Source: Amycolatopsis coloradensis
GTDB lineage: Bacteria > Actinomycetota > Actinomycetes > Mycobacteriales > Pseudonocardiaceae
Length of the DNA stretch: 64,000 nt
Assembly: GCF_001953865.1 (NCBI RefSeq)
Contig: NZ_MQUQ01000014.1
Location: forward strand, 180,849-244,848
Reading direction: 5' to 3'
A model generated the notes under the pieces. It did not search any database and was not told the origin of the DNA. It saw nothing but the letters and a program-made list of their open reading frames with translations. A program made the position numbers and the translations under genes. Below, piece after piece: positions 15,735 through 24,999 of the stretch (its first letter is position 1; the number at the start of each line of letters is the position of its first letter).

Positions 15735-16772
15735 ATGTCGCCGAGAACCCTCTTGCGGGCCGTCATGGCCGTTTCCGCCGTCGCGCTCCTCGCCGCGTGC
15801 AACGCTTCGGCCAAGGACCCGGCCGCCAAGGGCACCGGCGGTCCCGCGCTGGTCCTGATCACGCCGAGCCCGGTCGGCGTCAACGACTTCCTCAAGCTCG
15901 CCGTCGCCGGTGTCGAGGGCTCGGCCAAGAAGCACAACGGGACACAGAAGGTGTTCCAGAGCACCGATCCGGCTTCGATCCAGCAGAACCTCGCCGCCGC
16001 CGTGCGCGAGAAGCCCGCGGTGATCGTGGCGGTCGGCTTCAATTTCGCCGACGCGATCGCGGCCGAGGCCGAACGCAATCCCGAGCAGAAGTTCCTGTTC
16101 GTGGACTCCTGCACCACCAAGCCGTTCCCGAACGTCACCTGCGCGGTGTTCCGCGAGCACGAGGGCACCTATCTCGCGGGCGCCGAGGCCGGGCTGCTGA
16201 GCAAGACCGGTAAGGTCGGCGCGGTCGTCGTCCTCGACGCTCCCCAGTTCCGCCGGTACTCGATCCCGTTCGGCCAGGGCGCGGAGAAGGCCAAACCCGG
16301 CACCACGCTGAGCCCGCTGTTCATCGGCGGCGCCAACCCGTTCAACGACCCGGCGCGGGCGAAGGCGCTGGCCACCACGCTCGCCGGGCAGGGCGTCGAC
16401 CAGGTCATGGGCGCGGCCTCCGCGGCGGGCAACCTCGGTGTCTTCGAGGCGGCCAAACAGGGCGGGTTCTTCGCGTACGGCGTCGACGCCAACCAGTGCC
16501 CGGCCAGCCCGGGGCAGGTCGCGGACAACGTCGTCAAGCGGACCGACGTCGTCATCGGAGACGGGGTCGACGCGATTCTCGGCGGCAAGTCCGGCGAGAC
16601 GAAGTCCTACGGTCTCAAAGAAGGCGGCATTTCCCTGACCGGTCTCCAGCCGGAGGCCGCGACGTCGCAGTGCGTCGTCGCGAACCGCCCCGACGTGCTG
16701 GCCAAGGTCGGCGAACTGCGGGACCAGATCATCTCGGGCGCGATCGTCGTCGATGACCCGGCCGAATCCTGA
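15735..16772 (+). CDS. BMP-family nucleoside-binding lipoprotein of an ABC importer
   Basis: 345 residues. Lipoprotein signal with lipobox LLAAC (Cys22), then a BMP/PnrA-type two-lobe binding fold (ALVLITPSPVGVNDFLKLA; FVDSCTTKPFPNVTCAVFREHEG; FFAYGVDANQCPASPGQ). BMP proteins feed purine or other nucleosides to sugar-type ABC importers. It is the first gene of a ten-gene coupled run ending in methionine-salvage enzymes, which suggests methylthioadenosine or a related nucleoside as cargo. It overlaps the ATPase gene by 20 nt. Confidence 0.88.
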   Translation: MSPRTLLRAVMAVSAVALLAACNASAKDPAAKGTGGPALVLITPSPVGVNDFLKLAVAGVEGSAKKHNGTQKVFQSTDPASIQQNLAAAVREKPAVIVAVGFNFADAIAAEAERNPEQKFLFVDSCTTKPFPNVTCAVFREHEGTYLAGAEAGLLSKTGKVGAVVVLDAPQFRRYSIPFGQGAEKAKPGTTLSPLFIGGANPFNDPARAKALATTLAGQGVDQVMGAASAAGNLGVFEAAKQGGFFAYGVDANQCPASPGQVADNVVKRTDVVIGDGVDAILGGKSGETKSYGLKEGGISLTGLQPEAATSQCVVANRPDVLAKVGELRDQIISGAIVVDDPAES

Positions 16773-18270
16773 GGCGGTCTCACTCCGGGGAATCGTCAAG
16801 CGGTTTCCCGGAGTGCTCGCGAACGACAACGTCGACCTCGACGTCGGCGCGGGGGAGATCCACGCGCTGATGGGGGAGAACGGCGCGGGCAAGTCCACGC
16901 TGATGTCCGTCCTCTACGGCCTGCATCGGCCCGACGAGGGCACGATCTCCTTGCACGGCGAGGAAGTCTCGTTCGACTCACCGGCGCAGGCCATCGACGC
17001 CGGCGTCGGCATGGTGCAGCAGGGGTTCGCGCTGTTCGGCGAACTCACCGTCACCGAGAACGTCGTCTTCGGCAGCGAGCCGACCCGCCGCGGCCTGCTG
17101 GACCGCAAAACGGCGACGGCTCGCGTCACCGAACTGATCGAACGGCACGAACTACGGCTGCGACCCGGCGACCGGGTCCGTGAGCTGCCGGTCGGGCTCC
17201 GGCAGCGGGTCGAGATCCTCAAACTTTTGTACCGCGAGGCCGACGTCCTGATTCTCGACGAACCCACCGCCGTGCTCACCCCGCCCGAAACCGAGCGGCT
17301 GTTCGGCGTGCTGCGCGTCCTCGCCGCCGAAGGCCGCACGATCCTGCTGGTGTCGCACAAACTCCAGGAGGTCCTCGCCGTCAGCGACCATGTCACGGTG
17401 CTGCGTGACGGCCGCGTCAGCGCTCGCGGGAACACCGCGGACCAGACCGCCGCCGGACTCGCCGCGGCGATGACCGGACGCGAGGTCGACCTCGACCGGG
17501 TCCACCCGGCCGGGACTCCTGGCGAAGCCGTCCTCGAAGTCCGCGACCTGACCATCCCCGGCCCGGAAGGGAAACCGTTGCTGGACAACGTGTCCCTGAC
17601 CGTGCGCGCGGGGGAGATCGTCGGTGTCGCCGGAGTCGCGGGCAACGGCCAGGCCGAACTGTCCGGCGCGATCACCGGCCTCCTGAAGACGGACGGCGAC
17701 GTCGTCCTCGGTGGACAGAACCTCGCCGGGCTCTCGGTCCGGGGCCGCCGGGACGCCGGGCTCGCGCACGTCCCGGAAGACCGCGCCGAGGTCGGCTCGG
17801 CGCCGACGGCGAGCCTCCGGGAGAACCTGGCCGTCGGCTTCCACCGCAAGCAACCCTTGGTACGCAAGGGATTTCTGCGTCGCAAGGCGGTCGGTGAGCA
17901 CGCGTCGGCGATCATCGAGGCCTATGACGTCCGCGCCTCCGGCCCCGCCGCCGCGATGGGCACGCTGTCCGGCGGCAACCAGCAGAAGGCGATCTTCGGC
18001 CGCGAACTCACCCACGACGCGCCGTTCCTGCTGGTCGAACAGCCGACACGCGGGGTGGACGTCGGCGCGATCGAGAACATCCACGCCCGGCTCGTCGCCC
18101 ATCGCGACGCCGGGCACGCCGTCCTGCTGATCTCCGCGGAACTCAGCGAGGTCCTCGCGTTGTCCGACCGCGTGCTGGTGCTCTTCGAAGGCCGGATCGT
18201 CGCGGAGTTCAGCAAGGCCGACGCCGATCAGCGCCGGATCGGTCTCGCCATGGCGGGAGGTGCGGGATGA
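16753..18270 (+). CDS. ABC importer ATP-binding protein, two ATPase domains
   Basis: 505 residues with duplicated nucleotide-binding domains. The first has Walker A GENGAGKSTLMSVL and Walker B DVLILDEPTAVL. The second is degenerate at Walker A (GVAGNGQAEL) with signature LSGGNQQK, as usual for the RbsA/NupO/BmpA class. It energises the importer formed with the next two permeases. It overlaps the binding-protein gene by 20 nt and the following permease by 4 nt. Confidence 0.92.
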   Translation: MTRPNPEAVSLRGIVKRFPGVLANDNVDLDVGAGEIHALMGENGAGKSTLMSVLYGLHRPDEGTISLHGEEVSFDSPAQAIDAGVGMVQQGFALFGELTVTENVVFGSEPTRRGLLDRKTATARVTELIERHELRLRPGDRVRELPVGLRQRVEILKLLYREADVLILDEPTAVLTPPETERLFGVLRVLAAEGRTILLVSHKLQEVLAVSDHVTVLRDGRVSARGNTADQTAAGLAAAMTGREVDLDRVHPAGTPGEAVLEVRDLTIPGPEGKPLLDNVSLTVRAGEIVGVAGVAGNGQAELSGAITGLLKTDGDVVLGGQNLAGLSVRGRRDAGLAHVPEDRAEVGSAPTASLRENLAVGFHRKQPLVRKGFLRRKAVGEHASAIIEAYDVRASGPAAAMGTLSGGNQQKAIFGRELTHDAPFLLVEQPTRGVDVGAIENIHARLVAHRDAGHAVLLISAELSEVLALSDRVLVLFEGRIVAEFSKADADQRRIGLAMAGGAG

Positions 18271-19271
18271 ACCGCGTCCGTGCCCTCGCCGTCCCGGTCG
18301 CCGCCGCGCTCGTGCTCGGTGCGATCCTGTTGCTGGCCACCGGAACCGATCCGCTGGCGGCCTACGGCGCGATCGTCTCCGGCGCGTTCGGCCCGGACGG
18401 CATCGGCGACACCCTCGCCTACGCCGTCCCCGTCGCGGGGATGGCCACCGCGCTCGCGATCCCGCTGCGCGCGGGCATGGTGAACCTCGGCGGTGAGGGG
18501 CAACTGGTGCTCGGCGCGATCAGCGCGCTCGCCGTCGGGCTGTACGTCCCCGGCCCCGGGCCGATCCGGGTGGTGCTCGCCCTGCTCGCGGGCGTCCTCG
18601 CCGGAGCCGCGTATGCCGCGCTGGCCGCGGTCTGTGAGAACCGCCTCGGCGTCCCGTTGCTGATCAGCACCCTGTTGTCGAGCTATCCGGCGATGTCGCT
18701 GGCCGGATATCTGGTGCGGTTCCCGTTGAAGGACGCCGGTTCCAGCCTGCCGCAGAGCCCGCGGCTGCCCGAAGGCGTCCGGCTGCCCGAACTGGGCGGG
18801 GTGACCACCGGGATCTTCCTGGTGCTGGCCGTGATCGCGGTCCACGCGGTGATCGACGCTCGCGCGCCCGCCGGCTTCGAGACCAAGGTGACCGGCTGGG
18901 CACCGCGGTTCGCCGCCTACGCCGGGATCGACCGTCCGAAGCTCACGCTGCGGCTGCTGGCGCTCTCGGGCGGGACCGCCGGACTGGTCGGCGCGATCGC
19001 CGTCCTCGGTTTCCCGTACCGGTTCATCGACGGCGCGCTGATCACGCCGCAGTACACCTGGATCGGCCTGCTCGCCGCCCTGCTGGCCGGTGCCGGACCG
19101 CTCGGCACACTGGTCGCGGCCGTCTTCTTCGCGGCGCTGACCAGCGGTGGGTTCGCGATGGAACGCGCCACCCAGGTCCCGCGCGAACTGACCGCGGTCC
19201 TGCAGGCGGTGCTGATCATCTTCCTGGCCGCCACCTCAGGGGTCTTCAAACGGAAGGCGGGGCGGGCATGA
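18267..19271 (+). CDS. ABC nucleoside importer permease 1
   Basis: 334 residues, about eight to ten transmembrane helices, of the BPD_transp_2 family (NLGGEGQLVLGAISAL is the typical EAA-like region). It partners with the second permease to form the pore. ATGA overlaps on both sides. Substrate is inferred from the operon: nucleosides, perhaps methylthioadenosine. Confidence 0.9.
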   Translation: MNRVRALAVPVAAALVLGAILLLATGTDPLAAYGAIVSGAFGPDGIGDTLAYAVPVAGMATALAIPLRAGMVNLGGEGQLVLGAISALAVGLYVPGPGPIRVVLALLAGVLAGAAYAALAAVCENRLGVPLLISTLLSSYPAMSLAGYLVRFPLKDAGSSLPQSPRLPEGVRLPELGGVTTGIFLVLAVIAVHAVIDARAPAGFETKVTGWAPRFAAYAGIDRPKLTLRLLALSGGTAGLVGAIAVLGFPYRFIDGALITPQYTWIGLLAALLAGAGPLGTLVAAVFFAALTSGGFAMERATQVPRELTAVLQAVLIIFLAATSGVFKRKAGRA

Positions 19272-20125
19272 TCGACGCGAGCCTGTTCTCTTCGGCGCTC
19301 ACCGCGCTGACGCCGATCCTGTTCGCCGCGCTCGCGGGCGCGCTGTGCCAGCGGGCCGGGGTCTTCAACATCTCCCTCGAAGGCTCGCTCCTGGTCGGTT
19401 GCTTCGGCGCCGTCGCCGGGAGCTGGTACACCGGCAGCGCGTGGATCGGCGTCGTCGTGGCGGTGATCGCGGCGACCGCGTACTCGCTGATCCTCGCGAT
19501 CGGGTCGATCACCTTCGACGGCGACCCGATCGTGCTGGGCGTCGCGAGCAACCTGCTCGCTGTCGGGCTCACGAGCTTCCTCATCCGCACGGTGTTCGGC
19601 ACCGAAGGTTCGTTCAGCGACCCCACGCTGCAAGGTCTCGGCCAGTTCGGCCCGATTCCCGGGCAGTCGCTGCTGGTCTACCTGTCCTGGCTGGCCGTGC
19701 CCGCGCTCGCGGTGCTGCTGTACCGGCACCCGTGGGGCCTGCGACTGCGCGGGGTCGGCGAACGTCCGGAGGCCGCGTCCAGCCTGGGCGTCAACGTGAC
19801 CAAGTACCGCTACGGAGTGATCCTGGCCGGGGGAGCGCTGTGCGGTCTCGGCGGCGCGCAACTGGCGCTGGGCTCGGTGACTTTGTTCGCCGAGAACATG
19901 ACCGCCGGTCGGGGCTGGATCGCCGTCGTCGCGGTCATGCTCGGCCGCGCGCATCCGCTCGGCGTGCTCTTGGCTGCGCTGCTGTTCGGCCTCGCGGAGG
20001 CGCTCGGCTTCCGGCTCCAGGGCATCGGCCTGCCGCAGCAGGCCACCGACGCCGCGCCCTATGTCGTCACGCTGGTGGCGCTGTTCCTGTCCAACGTCAA
20101 GCGCAAGAAGGGACAGCCCGCGTGA
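19268..20125 (+). CDS. ABC nucleoside importer permease 2
   Basis: 285-residue BPD_transp_2 permease with the expected FNISLEGSLLVGCFGA segment and about seven to eight helices. Basic tail KRKKGQPA marks the cytoplasmic end. Coupled by ATGA to permease 1 and by GTGA to the phosphorylase gene. Confidence 0.9.
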   Translation: MIDASLFSSALTALTPILFAALAGALCQRAGVFNISLEGSLLVGCFGAVAGSWYTGSAWIGVVVAVIAATAYSLILAIGSITFDGDPIVLGVASNLLAVGLTSFLIRTVFGTEGSFSDPTLQGLGQFGPIPGQSLLVYLSWLAVPALAVLLYRHPWGLRLRGVGERPEAASSLGVNVTKYRYGVILAGGALCGLGGAQLALGSVTLFAENMTAGRGWIAVVAVMLGRAHPLGVLLAALLFGLAEALGFRLQGIGLPQQATDAAPYVVTLVALFLSNVKRKKGQPA

Positions 20126-20850
20126 GCGACGTCCTGCCCATCACCAAGATCCCCCGGCACGGACTGCCGCCGCGTGCCCTCGTCGTGGGCGATCCCGACC
20201 GCGCGACCGCGGTGGCCGAGTCGCTGGAAGACGCCGTCCTCGTCGGCCAGAACCGCGAGTACCGCAGCTACACCGGCTCCTGGCGGGGTGTCCCGGTCGT
20301 CGTGTCCTCGCACGGCGTCGGCGGCCCCGGCGCGTTGTGCCAGTTCGGCGAGCTGGCCGAAGCCGGCGTCCGCACCTTCCTCCGGCTCGGCACCGCCGGT
20401 TCGCTGGCCGACGGGATCACCGACGGCGACCTCGTCATCGCCGAGGCGGCGGTCCGCGACGACGGCGTCACCCAGCAGCTGATCCATCCGGAATACCCGG
20501 CGTTCGCCACCCCGGAGGCCGTCGTCGCGCTCAGCCGCGCCGCCCCGGAGGCACACCGGGGAGTGGTGTGGACGCGGGCCGCGTTCAGCCCGCTCGTGCT
20601 CACCCTCCCGATGGCCGACTACCTGGCCGCGCGGGTCATCGCCATTGAGATGGAACTCTCCACGCTGCTGGTGTTCGCGGCATTGCGCGGCCTGCGGGCC
20701 GGTGGTGTGCTCGTGATCGACGGCGACGCGCGGCCCGAGCACCCCGACCCGTCGGCCTACGACCCGCACCGCGACGTCGTGGCCGCCGGGGTGGCGAGGG
20801 CGACCCGCGTGGCGCTCGACGCTCTCATCGACGTGGAAGGGGCGGAATGA
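20122..20850 (+). CDS. Nucleoside phosphorylase, NP-I family (candidate MTA phosphorylase)
   Basis: 242 residues. Phosphate-binding GDPDRA near the N-terminus, LRLGTAGSL and the IEMELSTLLVFAALRG signature of the hexameric uridine/purine phosphorylase group. It would split an imported nucleoside into base and sugar-1-phosphate. Followed by mtnA-like, mtnC, mtnB and mtnD, its product is most simply methylthioribose-1-phosphate. The classical trimeric MtnP family looks different, so this would be a non-canonical MTA phosphorylase. GTG start inside the previous stop. Confidence 0.8.
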   Translation: MSDVLPITKIPRHGLPPRALVVGDPDRATAVAESLEDAVLVGQNREYRSYTGSWRGVPVVVSSHGVGGPGALCQFGELAEAGVRTFLRLGTAGSLADGITDGDLVIAEAAVRDDGVTQQLIHPEYPAFATPEAVVALSRAAPEAHRGVVWTRAAFSPLVLTLPMADYLAARVIAIEMELSTLLVFAALRGLRAGGVLVIDGDARPEHPDPSAYDPHRDVVAAGVARATRVALDALIDVEGAE

Positions 20851-21977
20851 CCGAAGTGTGGCGAAAGGCGGCGGAAGAACTCGCCGACACCTTGCGGGCG
20901 GACGCGGCCGAGCGTGACCTCGCCGGGCGTCTCCCGGTCCAGGAGGTCGGCTTGCTGCGCGAGTCCGGCCTGCTGCCCCTACTCGACACCGCCGGTTGGG
21001 CGGCCGCGAACCAGGCCACCCGGATCGTCTCCGCCGCCGACGCCTCCGTCGGGCACCTGCTCGGCTACCACTACTTGCAGCTCTGGCGCACGGGCCTGTT
21101 CGGGCCGCGCGCGGCGAGCGAACCGGGCTGGTTCTGGGCGGGCGTGAGCAATCCGCTCGACGCCGCCCTGCTCCTGACCCCGGTGGACGGCGGATTCACC
21201 GTCGAGGGCACCAAGACCTTCGCCACCGGCGCCGCGGTCGCCGATCGCCTGGTGGTCAGCGCGACGAGGACCGACAACGGCGAGAAGCTCACCTTCGTCG
21301 TCGACGCACGGGCCGACGGGATCACCTTCCCCGGTGACTGGGACAACATCGGCCAGCGGCTCACCGCGAGCGGCGCGGTGCGGTTCGAGGCCGTCCGGAT
21401 CGCCCACGACGACGTCCTCGGCGCCCAGCCGGAGGATCAGTCGGATCCGAAGGTGCCCCGCATCTCCCTCGCGGCGATCGGGTTCCAGCTCATGCTGGCG
21501 CAGGTCTATGTCGGCCTCGCGTCCGGCGCGCTCGACGCCGCCGCCGTCTACACGCGGGAGACCGCGCGGGCCTGGACACTGTCCGATGTGGACAAAGCGA
21601 CGCAGGACCCGTACACCCTGGCCGGGTACGGCGAACTGGTCGCGACGGCGCGTGCGGCCGGATTCGCCGTCGACGCGGCGGTTTCCGCGCTCGGCGAGGC
21701 GGACGAGCGCGGATTCGACCTGACCCCGGCCGAGCGTGCCGAAGCGGCGATCGCCATTTCGTCGGCGAAGATCGTCGCGAGCCGGGTGGCCGTCGAAACC
21801 ACGAGCAAGGTCTTCGAGTTCACCGGCGCGCGGGCCACGGCGACCAAGTACGGTTTCGACCGGTTCTGGCGCAACGCCCGCACGCTGACCCTGCACGATC
21901 CCGTGACCTACAAGGCACGCGAGGTCGGCGACCACTTCCTCAACGGGATCCCGCCGTGCCTTTCGGGGTACAGCTGA
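20847..21977 (+). CDS. Acyl-CoA dehydrogenase-fold flavin monooxygenase-like protein (DszC/SfnB type)
   Basis: 376 residues. N-terminal helical domain (LRESGLLPLLDTAG), middle beta domain (GFTVEGTKTFATGA, typical of DszC-like group D monooxygenases) and C-terminal four-helix domain (KVFEFTGARATATKYGFDRFWRNARTLTLHDP region). Such FMNH2-dependent enzymes often attack sulfur or nitrogen in organosulfur compounds. Its place between the phosphorylase and mtnA is unusual for methionine salvage. Substrate unknown. Confidence 0.75.
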   Translation: MTEVWRKAAEELADTLRADAAERDLAGRLPVQEVGLLRESGLLPLLDTAGWAAANQATRIVSAADASVGHLLGYHYLQLWRTGLFGPRAASEPGWFWAGVSNPLDAALLLTPVDGGFTVEGTKTFATGAAVADRLVVSATRTDNGEKLTFVVDARADGITFPGDWDNIGQRLTASGAVRFEAVRIAHDDVLGAQPEDQSDPKVPRISLAAIGFQLMLAQVYVGLASGALDAAAVYTRETARAWTLSDVDKATQDPYTLAGYGELVATARAAGFAVDAAVSALGEADERGFDLTPAERAEAAIAISSAKIVASRVAVETTSKVFEFTGARATATKYGFDRFWRNARTLTLHDPVTYKAREVGDHFLNGIPPCLSGYS

Positions 21978-22993
21978 TGACGCTGCCGATCCTCGCCGAC
22001 AGCGTCCGTCTCGACGGCGACGGCGTGCACATCCTCGACCGCCGTGTCTTCCCGTTCGAGCGGGAATGGGTACTGTGCCGGACTTCGGAGGAGGTCGCGG
22101 TGGCCATCGAGGAGATGGTCACCCAGTCGTCCGGGCCGTATTTCGCCGCGCTGGGCGCGATGGTGCTCGGCGCGCGCGAGGCGTCCGGGCTTCCCGGCGT
22201 CGAAGCCCGTGCGTACCTGGAGCGGGTGGGGGAGCGGATCATCGCCACCCGCAAGACGAACAACCACCTCCGCAAGGCCGTCGCCACCGTATTGTCCAAA
22301 GTGGACGAATCGTCCGGCGATCTCGTCGAAGCCGCGTCGAGGGGAGCGCGAGCAGGTGACGAATTGTATCGGTCCCGCAGTCGCGCGCTCGGCGAGCACA
22401 CGGCCGCGCTCGTGCCGGACAAGGCGACCGTGCTGACGCATTGCTGGGCCGACCTGTACCTGGTCGAATTCGTGCTGGCCGCGCGGCGCCACGGTAAGGA
22501 GTTCTCCTTCCTGTGCACGGAAACCAGGCCGTACTTGCAGGGCGCGCGGCTGACCGCGGAGACGCTCGCCGAGATGGGCGCCGACACCCGGCTGATCACC
22601 GACGGGATGGGCGCGGCGGTGCTGTCCTCGGGTGAGGTCGGCGCGCTGGTGACCGCCGCCGACCGCGTCACCATGGACGGCCACGTCGTCAACAAGATCG
22701 GCACCCTGGGGCTCGCGGTCGCGGCGGAGGCCTTCGGCGTGCCGTTCCACGCGATGGTCCAGGCGCCCGATCAGGCCGCGCCGACCGGCGCGGACGTGCC
22801 GATCGAATACCGCGACGGCGACGAGGTGCTGAGCGCGCTCGGCCACCGCGTCGCCGGTGAGCGCGTCCGTGGGCACTATCCGGCCTTCGACGTGACACCG
22901 CCGCGTTTCGTCACCACGGTGGTGACCGACCGCGGGGCCTTCCAGCCGGGACGGCTCCGCGAGTACTACGCAGAAGGGGAAGCGAACCAGTGA
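21977..22993 (+). CDS. mtnA: S-methyl-5-thioribose-1-phosphate isomerase-like (eIF2B/MtnA family)
   Basis: 338 residues of the eIF2B-alpha/MtnA superfamily. The catalytic Cys is in VLTHCWA, the sugar-phosphate loop is ETRPYLQGARLT, and the catalytic Asp is in TAADRVTMDGHVVNKIGT. It would isomerise methylthioribose-1-phosphate to the ribulose form for MtnB. The first 100 residues are divergent from classical MtnA, and aldose-1-phosphate isomerases for other sugars exist in this family, so substrate is inferred from mtnBCD. The ATG overlaps the previous TGA by one base. Confidence 0.8.
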   Translation: MTLPILADSVRLDGDGVHILDRRVFPFEREWVLCRTSEEVAVAIEEMVTQSSGPYFAALGAMVLGAREASGLPGVEARAYLERVGERIIATRKTNNHLRKAVATVLSKVDESSGDLVEAASRGARAGDELYRSRSRALGEHTAALVPDKATVLTHCWADLYLVEFVLAARRHGKEFSFLCTETRPYLQGARLTAETLAEMGADTRLITDGMGAAVLSSGEVGALVTAADRVTMDGHVVNKIGTLGLAVAAEAFGVPFHAMVQAPDQAAPTGADVPIEYRDGDEVLSALGHRVAGERVRGHYPAFDVTPPRFVTTVVTDRGAFQPGRLREYYAEGEANQ

Positions 22994-23706
22994 CCGCAAC
23001 GCTGACCGCCCGATGGGTGGTCCTCGACATCGAGGGCACGCTGACCGCGACCAGCTACGTGCACGTGACCCTCTACGACTACGCGCGCCCGCGGCTGGGT
23101 CCGTGGATCGACGAGCACCCGGACGATCCCCAGGTCGCCGTCGCCGTCGCGCGGATCAAGGAACTCGGCGGGCTCCCCGCGGACGCGTCCACAGTGGACG
23201 TCGTGGGGGTGCTGCACGGCTGGATGGACGCCGACCGGAAGATCGCGCCGCTGAAGACGTTGCAAGGGCTGATCTGGCAGCGCGGATACGCCGACGGGGA
23301 CCTCACGACGGAGTTCTTCGGCGACGTCGCGCCGGTGCTGCGGTCCTGGCACGAGTCGGGCCTGCGGCTGGCGGTGTTCTCCTCCGGTTCGGTCGCCGGG
23401 CAGGTCGCGTCGTTCTCGCGCACCACCGACGGCGACGTCACCGGCCTGTTCGAGAAGCATTTCGACACCGTCAACGCCGGGCCGAAACGTGAGGCGCCCT
23501 CGTACCGCGCGATCGCGTCCGCGCTGGAGGCCGAGCCGGACGACATCGTGTTCTTCTCCGACGTCCCGGCCGAACTGGACGGTGCCGCCGCCGACGGCTG
23601 GCAGACCGTCGGCCTCGCCCGCGACGGCGAGCCCTTCGGTGACGCGGATTTCGGGACACACCGGGCGATCCGGACGTTCGACGAGGTGAAGGTCGTCCCA
23701 CGATGA
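22990..23706 (+). CDS. mtnC: Acireductone synthase (enolase-phosphatase E1)
   Basis: 238-residue HAD-fold enzyme. Motif I is VVLDIEGTLT, with the MtnC-type Glu after the nucleophile Asp. Motif II is the FSSGS segment, and the C-terminal acidic motif is FFSDVPAELDGA. It converts 2,3-diketo-5-methylthiopentyl-1-phosphate to the acireductone by enolisation and dephosphorylation. ATGA overlaps with mtnA-like and mtnB. Confidence 0.92.
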   Translation: MTATLTARWVVLDIEGTLTATSYVHVTLYDYARPRLGPWIDEHPDDPQVAVAVARIKELGGLPADASTVDVVGVLHGWMDADRKIAPLKTLQGLIWQRGYADGDLTTEFFGDVAPVLRSWHESGLRLAVFSSGSVAGQVASFSRTTDGDVTGLFEKHFDTVNAGPKREAPSYRAIASALEAEPDDIVFFSDVPAELDGAAADGWQTVGLARDGEPFGDADFGTHRAIRTFDEVKVVPR

Positions 23707-24335
23707 GCATCCTGGAACTCGCCGGGCGCGCGCTGGCCGAGGAATCCGCCCGGTTCGCTCGCCTGGGCTGGATGCGGGGCACGTCGGGCAACCTCTCGGT
23801 GGTGCTCGGCCGCGCTCCGCTGCGGGTCGCCGTCACCGTCAGCGGGCGGGACAAAGGCGAGCTGACCAGCGACGATGTCGTGGTGGTCGATGAAGCCGGG
23901 CTGGCCGTGGCCGATCAGCCGCATCCGGACAAGGTGCCCTCGGCCGAGGCCGGGCTGCACGCCCGGATCGCCGCGGTCTCGGGGGCGGGCGCGGTGATCC
24001 ACGTGCACGCGCTCGCGCCGGTGGTGGCCGCCGAGCACTGGCCGGACGGCGTCGAACTGCGGGACCTGGAGATGCTCAAGGGTTTCGGCCGGGCCGCGCA
24101 CGACGACCTGGTGACGATCCCGGTGCTCGCGAACGGCCAGGACATGCGGGTGCTCGGCGACGCGTTCGAGGCCGGGTTCCGGGCCGACACGCCGGCGGTG
24201 ATCGTCGCGCGGCACGGAATCTACGTCTGGGGTGATGACCTGCGCCACGCGAGGCACCGGCTGGAATGTTTGGAGTGGTTGCTCCGGTTCCGGGTAGAGA
24301 CAAGACTCGTCAGTGAGGAAAGAGGAGCGCGATGA
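23703..24335 (+). CDS. mtnB: Methylthioribulose-1-phosphate dehydratase
   Basis: 210 residues, class II aldolase fold. The zinc site is visible: HVHA (two His), PSAEAGLH with the catalytic Glu, and the distal His in ARHGIYVWG. It dehydrates methylthioribulose-1-phosphate to the diketone substrate of MtnC. It overlaps mtnC and mtnD by 4 nt. The order C-B-D rather than pathway order is common in actinobacteria. Confidence 0.92.
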   Translation: MSILELAGRALAEESARFARLGWMRGTSGNLSVVLGRAPLRVAVTVSGRDKGELTSDDVVVVDEAGLAVADQPHPDKVPSAEAGLHARIAAVSGAGAVIHVHALAPVVAAEHWPDGVELRDLEMLKGFGRAAHDDLVTIPVLANGQDMRVLGDAFEAGFRADTPAVIVARHGIYVWGDDLRHARHRLECLEWLLRFRVETRLVSEERGAR

Positions 24336-24910
24336 CGCTGCTGACCGTGTGGCCGGACGACCGGCCCGGCGAGATCGCGCTCAGGACCGAGGACCCGGCC
24401 GTGATCACCGCCGAACTGGGGCGCCTCGGTGTCCGGTTCGAACGCTGGGACCTCGTTCCGGACTTGCCGCGCGACGTGACACCCGAGCAGGTGCTGGCCG
24501 CCTACGAGGAACCGATCGGCAAGGTCTCGGCCGCCGAGGGCTACACCTTCGTGGACGCCGTCCGGATGACTCCGTCCGACGAGCCCGGCTGGACCGCCGA
24601 AGCCGCCGAAGCCCGGCAGAAGTTCCTCGCCGAGCACACCCACGACGATGACGAAGACCGCTTCTTCGCCCGTGGGTCCGGCGTGTTCTACCTGCACGTC
24701 GGCGGGCGGGTGTACGCGGTGCTGTGCGAGGCGGGGGACCTGCTGAGCGTGCCCGCGAACACCACGCACTGGTTCGACATGGGGACCCGGCCCGACTACG
24801 TGTCGATCCGGTTCTTCCACGACGACGGCGGCTGGGTCGGCAACTTCACCGGGGCCACCCTGGCCGGGGACTTCCCGGACTTCGACACTTTGACCGCCGG
24901 GCGCCGCTGA
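24332..24910 (+). CDS. mtnD: Acireductone dioxygenase (ARD)
   Basis: 192-residue cupin. Metal ligands are HTHDDDE (two His and Glu) and the distal His in TTHWFDMG. With Fe2+ it yields the keto acid of methionine plus formate; with Ni2+ it gives methylthiopropionate, CO and formate. Last gene of the coupled run; a stem-loop follows 10 nt after the stop. The transaminase that finishes methionine is not in this window. Confidence 0.93.
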   Translation: MTLLTVWPDDRPGEIALRTEDPAVITAELGRLGVRFERWDLVPDLPRDVTPEQVLAAYEEPIGKVSAAEGYTFVDAVRMTPSDEPGWTAEAAEARQKFLAEHTHDDDEDRFFARGSGVFYLHVGGRVYAVLCEAGDLLSVPANTTHWFDMGTRPDYVSIRFFHDDGGWVGNFTGATLAGDFPDFDTLTAGRR

Positions 24911-24920
24911 CCCCCCTGCC

Positions 24921-24982
24921 GCAAGTAGTCCTCTAGTCGCGGTTCTTGCGTGTGCATCTACCGCAACCAGAGGACTACTTGC
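24921..24982. terminator. Stem-loop, family A intergenic inverted repeat
   Basis: 23-nt arms with two mismatches and a 16-nt loop, ending 17 nt before the convergent chitinase stop. Shares the arm sequence GTCCTCTGGTTGCGGT and the loop start CTTGCG with the element at 4924-4973. Likely bidirectional terminator formed by a dispersed repeat. Confidence 0.65.
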
Positions 24983-24999
24983 GCGCGCTGCCGGGTCTG

